Part shown: in pieces, positions 59,147-64,000 of the stretch
Numbering within the stretch: the first letter of the stretch is position 1
How the letters are laid out: each line of letters begins with the position of its first letter
Source of the DNA: Pagrus major
Lineage: Eukaryota; Chordata; Actinopteri; Spariformes; Sparidae
NCBI RefSeq assembly: GCF_040436345.1
Contig: NC_133235.1
Coordinates: forward strand, 14,860,160 to 14,924,159
Direction of reading: 5' to 3'
Length of the DNA stretch: 64,000 nt
Made by a program: the position numbers and the translations under genes
The notes under the pieces: model-generated
What the model was told of the DNA's origin: nothing
Seen by the model: only the letters and a program-made list of their open reading frames with translations
The model's database searches: none

Positions 59147-59351
59147 ACTGTAAAATGTGACAAAGTGACTTTACTTTAAAAAAATGAGGAAACTGATTTC
59201 CTCAAGATTATCATGTAAAGAAGACTAATCATTTTAAGATGTCGAAACTTTTTAGCTCGTACAACTTAAATTCCACTTTACTTGGGAATTCTGAGGTAAT
59301 CAGTTTCCAGACGTTTTTTAAAGTAAAGTCCACTTTTAAATTTTACAGTGC
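59147..59351. mobile_element. 205-bp foldback MITE, 'cactgtaaaa' ends
   Basis: The left arm (cactgtaaaatgtgacaaag, tgactttactttaaaaaaat, gaaactgatttcctcaag) is matched in reverse complement by the right arm (gaggtaatcagtttccagac, ttttttaaagtaaagtccac, aaattttacagtg). The arms are about 60 bp with mismatches. No clean target duplication is visible. Confidence 0.8.
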
Positions 59352-59964
59352 AGACACACCAAACAGACAAAAGAAGCAGCTTCGCTGAAGGCCGACGGTT
59401 GCGTTGCCTCACGTCTCCTGTGTCTCAGCCAAAAAGCTGCACCTGAACACATCGCAAAGACTACAGCCGAAGGCCAACAAGCTTGTACACTATAAATCTT
59501 GTATAAGTTGTCGAGCTCAAACCTGTACCACCTGTAACAACTTAAAATAATTAGTTATTTTAAGGTTATTGGTTGACTCAGTTTGATATATTAAATAATA
59601 TAATTACAAACAACCTGCGTCAACTCTTCAGTTCAGTGTTATGTATTTACATGGTGGAAATATTGTTTTAACACTGTTTAATCGACACAAATAATGAAAA
59701 AACACCTAAAATGTTGATAAATTAGACCTACATATATGGAAACTATATTTACGTTTCATAAGGGGGAGCTGTTCAACATCTAAGACAGTGAAACTTGCAG
59801 TGATGTACAAAAAAAAAACTTCATTATTCTTAATTTCATCAGTTATCATTTGCTTCTCTGACAGGTTTTCTACAAATGAGATTATTTATGTTTGAGAAAA
59901 TTGAAATGTTTAATTTGAATTCCACTAAACTTCCCTCTCTGTCCATCTCTTTGTCTTCAACCAG

Positions 59965-60417
59965 ACTGTGAAGAGCGACTCGTCTCCTTCAGCTGGAAAC
60001 CTCCACCGGCTTCTTTGTGTGCGTCTGTCAGCAGAGGAGGAGGGTTTCAGGGAGCAGCAAGGGCATCATCACTCAGGCATCCTCTTACTGGGCTCACTGG
60101 ACTAAAGCCTGGGAACCAGAGCGACGATGACCATTCTCATCAAGCAAAATGAGCTCAGATACTCTGGAACTGAAACCAGAGCCCGGCCGCTTCACAGCGT
60201 GGTGTCCAGTATTTTTAGACAAAAGCTCAGAGAGAAACAGTCTTTAGCTCAACTATCTGCACTGTGCACAGTTTTATATATTCTTCACTGATGAGAAAAA
60301 ATCCTAGATTTTAATAATAATGAATTAATGACTGTATAGTCCACTTGTCTCCTTGTTAAGTGTATTTTCAGATGTTCACACTCCCCCCACTAATTGTCCA
60401 ATATAGTTTTAAATAAA
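59965..60417 (+). other. Possible terminal exon of an unidentified transcript
   Basis: An acceptor-like tract (ctttgtcttcaaccag, ending 59964) opens a GC-richer block, and AATAAA occurs at 60412-60417. One frame stays open for about 49 codons (ending GHHHSGILLLGSLD), another for about 60. Neither is recognisable and no matching upstream exon was found. It may be the last exon of a long non-coding RNA, or chance. Confidence 0.25.
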
Positions 60418-60419
60418 CA

Positions 60420-62930
60420 TATTTTACTTGTTACCAGATTTATGGTTTGAAAATGTATCATTTTTTACTTTCACGCTCTTTCATCACAGAAAGAATCCAA
60501 CGCATTCCTATGAACATTTTCTTTTGTTCTGTGTTCAGATGTCATGTTTCTGGTCTCTGCAGGTTGTTTTTCATCAGATGTTCAGAGGAAGATAGTTAAA
60601 TAGGATAAAAGAAAAATGACTGTATTGCGTTAGATTCTTTTAAAAGTCGTGTGAAATATAGACAAAGCAACATTACATTGTCAAGCAACACGTTACCTGT
60701 GAAAACAACACGATCCTCATATCCAAACAATTTGTGAGTTGTTGAGTTTGGAGAATCTTAAACTTTGTGAAATGCTGGCAATGACAAATTCTTGTAAATT
60801 CAGCAAATGTTACACATAAAGTTATTTCTTTCCTTGTGTAAAAAAAACATCAGTGTTTCTTGATCAAAGAAAGTTTTTATATAATGTGGACAATCAATTG
60901 ATGGTTTTTATACTTGTTTTAGCCTTTTAGCTTTAGCCTTTATGCCTCAGCAACCCTACTTCCCGTGTCAATGGGGTGTACCGGACATTTGTCGTTCGCT
61001 TTGTTGGTTTTAGGCAAGAAAACTACTTGGTGAGCTTTAGGAAAACATTTGGGTTAAAATAACTGTGTTATTTATGTAAATTCAGTAAAGTATCAATGCT
61101 ACGTATGTAATTTAAAGGGGCTCTATGTATCAATTTGTATCAATTTACATGTATTTTTCACTTTTTCTAGTGGCCGATTGTATGTGTGCAGATTGTAATG
61201 TAACGTGAAAAATGAGACCTTCCCCGTCGCTCTTTATACTAATAAGTCTGACTTCCTCCTTAGCTGCTGTAATAACGACTATGGCCAAAAAACAAACGTT
61301 GATATGGGACAAAACAAGCTCCTTTTTACAGTGGACCTATATGCTCGTTTTCCTGATGAGGACGCGCTGTGTGTAAAGTATCTGTTTTGATTGTGTGTGT
61401 ATAATAAAATAGTGTAGTTTTACAACAAGGTATTCATGCCAACATGGTAAGAGGCCTGCAAGTGGGCCAACAAGTTACACGTGCTAACAGGCTAACATGC
61501 TTTCATTACTGTAAACTAAATCAGTATATTTATAATAACAACATACACTAATTACAGTATTATAATGTAATTTAACATAGAAATAATATGTTTTTGCCAT
61601 TAAATTGTGTCTGGGTTGCTGTAGAAACACAATATGTATAAACACAATTACTGTTCATCTTTATTATTGTAAAATAATTACAGTATATTACTGTGAATTT
61701 ACTGCAATTATTAGCATATGATTTACCGTAAAATTAACCAGTAGTAATTTTTACAGTATCTAGCACTAAACTGGGACGCAGCATTCAAGATTCCAGATGG
61801 GTGTCAGAAGTAAACTTCACGTGGTTCACATGTGTAAACCTGTCCATCAGCATCTACTGTCCACAGCCATCTGGCACCCGAAGAGTAAAAAAAGATATTT
61901 TCATCTTGCAGACTTTGCCGAGCCTGAAAGCTCTTTATCGCATCCAGAGAAGGTGACGGGGTATCATCCACAGTCTCTTAATCATCCAGAGGTAATTTCA
62001 GATGCACGGTCTGCAGATGACCTTGACGTTCTCTTTTTGAGCCAGGTGTGCACTCCTGAGAATTTAATCCGTGATTAAGAGTTTGAGGATTACTTTTTTC
62101 ATGCTCTGTTTGAAAAGCTTTAAAAGAGGAGAGGCAGAGCGAGCGAGAGAGAGAGAGTGAGGGAGATTTGGTGATAACCCCAATGGAGGTATTGATTTGG
62201 TGAGAGGACCTGCTTCACACCTGGCAAGAAGTTAATCAATGTGCCGACAGCTAATCAAAAGAAGTGAGGTGTACCAGCCGCCTGTAGATACCTGCTTACA
62301 GGGTTTATATGTGTGTGTGTGTGTGTGTGTGTTCCTCTTTCCTCAAGCAAGTGTTTGTACCTCCGTGGATTCATGCTCGTTTGTTGTGTGCCAGTAATTA
62401 CAGAAGGTGTATATCAAATATATTCTCTGGTAGAAAAAAAAGAAAAAACTTAGATTGGTTTCTTTCATTTGCAAACAAGACTGACATCTTGGAGAATTTC
62501 TATTTACTCAAGGTGTCATGTCATCTGACAGGAGGCAGACTGCAGCTGAACTCAATTACAGGCTCCCATACAGGCAGGCACAACACCACGGCAGCATCTG
62601 AATAACACGATGGAGAAGACAGACGGCATGTTTGCCAGGTTGCTATCGCTTATTTTTATCATTTTAACAATTTCTGTGGAAATACACAGAAAAATCAATA
62701 TCACAAACCAAATCATTTCCAAAATATATCCCATCAAAGAAGTTTAACTTGAGATTCGTTGTCTGGCTGGTTGTGTGGACGAACCTCATTTTTGTGTCCT
62801 TGGTATCTTTCAGTGGGCTCAAACCATTTACTCAAGCCTTTTTCTCTCATAGAAATGCTGTTTTTTTTTTCATCCTTTCACATGAGTCCTCAGCATTCAT
62901 ATGATTTGAACTATTGGACTGACAGATCAG
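60420..62930. other. Intergenic, low-complexity patches only
   Basis: Contains 'tacagtatattactgtgaat'-type iterated sequence at about 61650-61765, a (GA)n patch near 62136-62160 and (GT)n at 62308-62331. No supported gene. Confidence 0.5.
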
Positions 62931-62939
62931 GGTCTACTG

Positions 62940-63150
62940 AGGGGCAGCTGTGGCTCAGAGGCAGGTTGTCCACCAACCGGTGATTCAATCCAATACTTAA
63001 TCCAATCCTTGGGCAAGATACTGAACCCGGTCCATCAGCGTGTGACTACATGATGATCAGGTAGTGGTGTGACTTGTGCTGTTAATTGCTTTGAGTGGTT
63101 GGTAAGACAAGAAAAGCAGTACATAAATTCTGTCCCCCTAAATCTCTTAT
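62940..63150 (+). mobile_element. tRNA-derived SINE, degraded
   Basis: The text ggggcagctgtggctcagag, ggtgattcaatcc, ccttgggcaagatactgaac, gctttgagtggttggtaaga and agaaaagcagtacataaat follows, in order, a widespread fish SINE. 'gtggctcagaggcagg' and 'gattcaatcc' are decayed A- and B-box promoter sequences of its tRNA-like head. It is not a functional tRNA gene. Confidence 0.75.
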
Positions 63151-63154
63151 TTCA

Positions 63155-64000
63155 TATCGTTGATGGTAAAGAGCAACAGGAAGCAAGACGGGAGGACGAC
63201 ATGAAACAAAGGTTTTACCATTAGGCATCTTCACAAGGGACCTCAGATAACTGAGCCACCAGGAAGCCCCGTCTTCATTAAGTCGACTCGAGAGGCAGCT
63301 GGATTTGCTTGATCACATGATCGTCTAATCTCAGGAATCCATCTAGCCAAGTTTCAAGCAATTGACCATCTTCCTCTGACATCACGGTCAGGGTGGGAAG
63401 CTCAACTGTGGCACTGCTGTGTTCCCGATGGCAAGCCGTATTTCAATCAGGAGAGACTCGTATTTTTTGAATGAACATGAAGATTTATTGCCATGAGCAC
63501 AAAAAAGAATGAGAAAGTTTGGCGGTTAGACTCCATTGTGATGAAGTAACATTTGGGGTTGATGATGTTGCTGTGTGTAGAATAGGAAACACTCCGATGG
63601 AGTCTAGACACTGGTGGTGGTGATGGAGGAAGAAGATCCTGGAGATCTGACGACAGGGGAGTTGATTCTGGTGAGTTGAACCTGGCCGCTGGATATGAAG
63701 AACTGGGGGGGAATGGAGTGGAGGAGGGTCACGAGAATGTCTGACAGCAGAGACATGATTGGCTGATAGTGTTCGTGACAAAATCTGGTTGGTTAAATGG
63801 AGAGGGAGTACGTGAAACGCCCATAGTCAGGTGAATGGAGGGAGCAGGGAGAGAAAAGTCTTCCTGATTGAACTTGAGCTTCATAAACATGGGGAATCTG
63901 ACAAATTCTTATGATTTCACGGCTTCCAGATTGATCAGCAACTGAAAAGACAATGGATAGTGATAGTTTGTCGCTGACAACACGGCTGTAGATGGCCCAG
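63155..64000. other. Terminal stretch, nothing recognised
   Basis: No exon or repeat recognised. The minus-strand open frame at 63485-63781 is His/Ser/Pro-rich and shows no family features. Confidence 0.4.

Noticed and set aside
62940-63020. tRNA-like head of the SINE
   Set aside because: A- and B-box resemblance is decayed and the sequence continues into the SINE body; no cloverleaf.

Overview
The window reads as nuclear DNA of a bony fish, most likely a percomorph teleost. It has short vertebrate-type exons with GT-AG introns, proteins close to mammalian orthologues, and many teleost-type interspersed repeats. The species is not resolved.

Six protein-coding genes lie on the + strand and none was found on the - strand. 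In order: (1) a single-coding-exon leucine-rich-repeat membrane receptor resembling LRRC25 (8318-9544), probably with a distant 5' UTR exon; (2) best4, a bestrophin anion channel, 9 coding exons, 459 aa (15331-18344); (3) hectd3, a HECT E3 ubiquitin ligase, 19 coding exons, 856 aa (20025-28639); (4) rps8, small-subunit ribosomal protein eS8, 6 coding exons, 208 aa (29956-33691); (5) acadm, mitochondrial medium-chain acyl-CoA dehydrogenase, 12 coding exons, 422 aa (38919-45271); (6) rabggtb, the Rab geranylgeranyltransferase beta subunit, 9 coding exons, 331 aa (47286-51404). For genes 2-6 every splice phase was followed by hand and gives an uninterrupted protein of about the length of its human counterpart.

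The rps8 introns carry five box C/D snoRNAs: a SNORD55-like, a SNORD46-like and three SNORD38-like copies. The genes are not one pathway. best4, hectd3 and rps8 match a human 1p34.1 neighbourhood; acadm and rabggtb match a human 1p31.1 pair; here the two blocks are adjacent.

1-8 kb is mostly repeats: a GATA-type satellite, tandem 'AAGTACTTTTACTCAAGTACT'-type repeats and an intact-ended hAT-like element at 4415-5178. 9.5-15 kb is intergenic. 34.5-38.4 kb is a transposon graveyard: a minus-strand LINE broken by a plus-strand LINE 3' end and by a Tc1/mariner-like element with perfect 59-bp inverted repeats, followed by a CpG-rich repeat with four TTAGGG units. 51.4-64 kb has no gene I can support; it holds foldback elements, a minisatellite and a SINE.

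I found no exotic new system. The best leads are the extra SNORD38 copy, a perfect 23-bp hairpin in an acadm intron, transposons with intact ends, the TTAGGG-bearing repeat and the LRR receptor.
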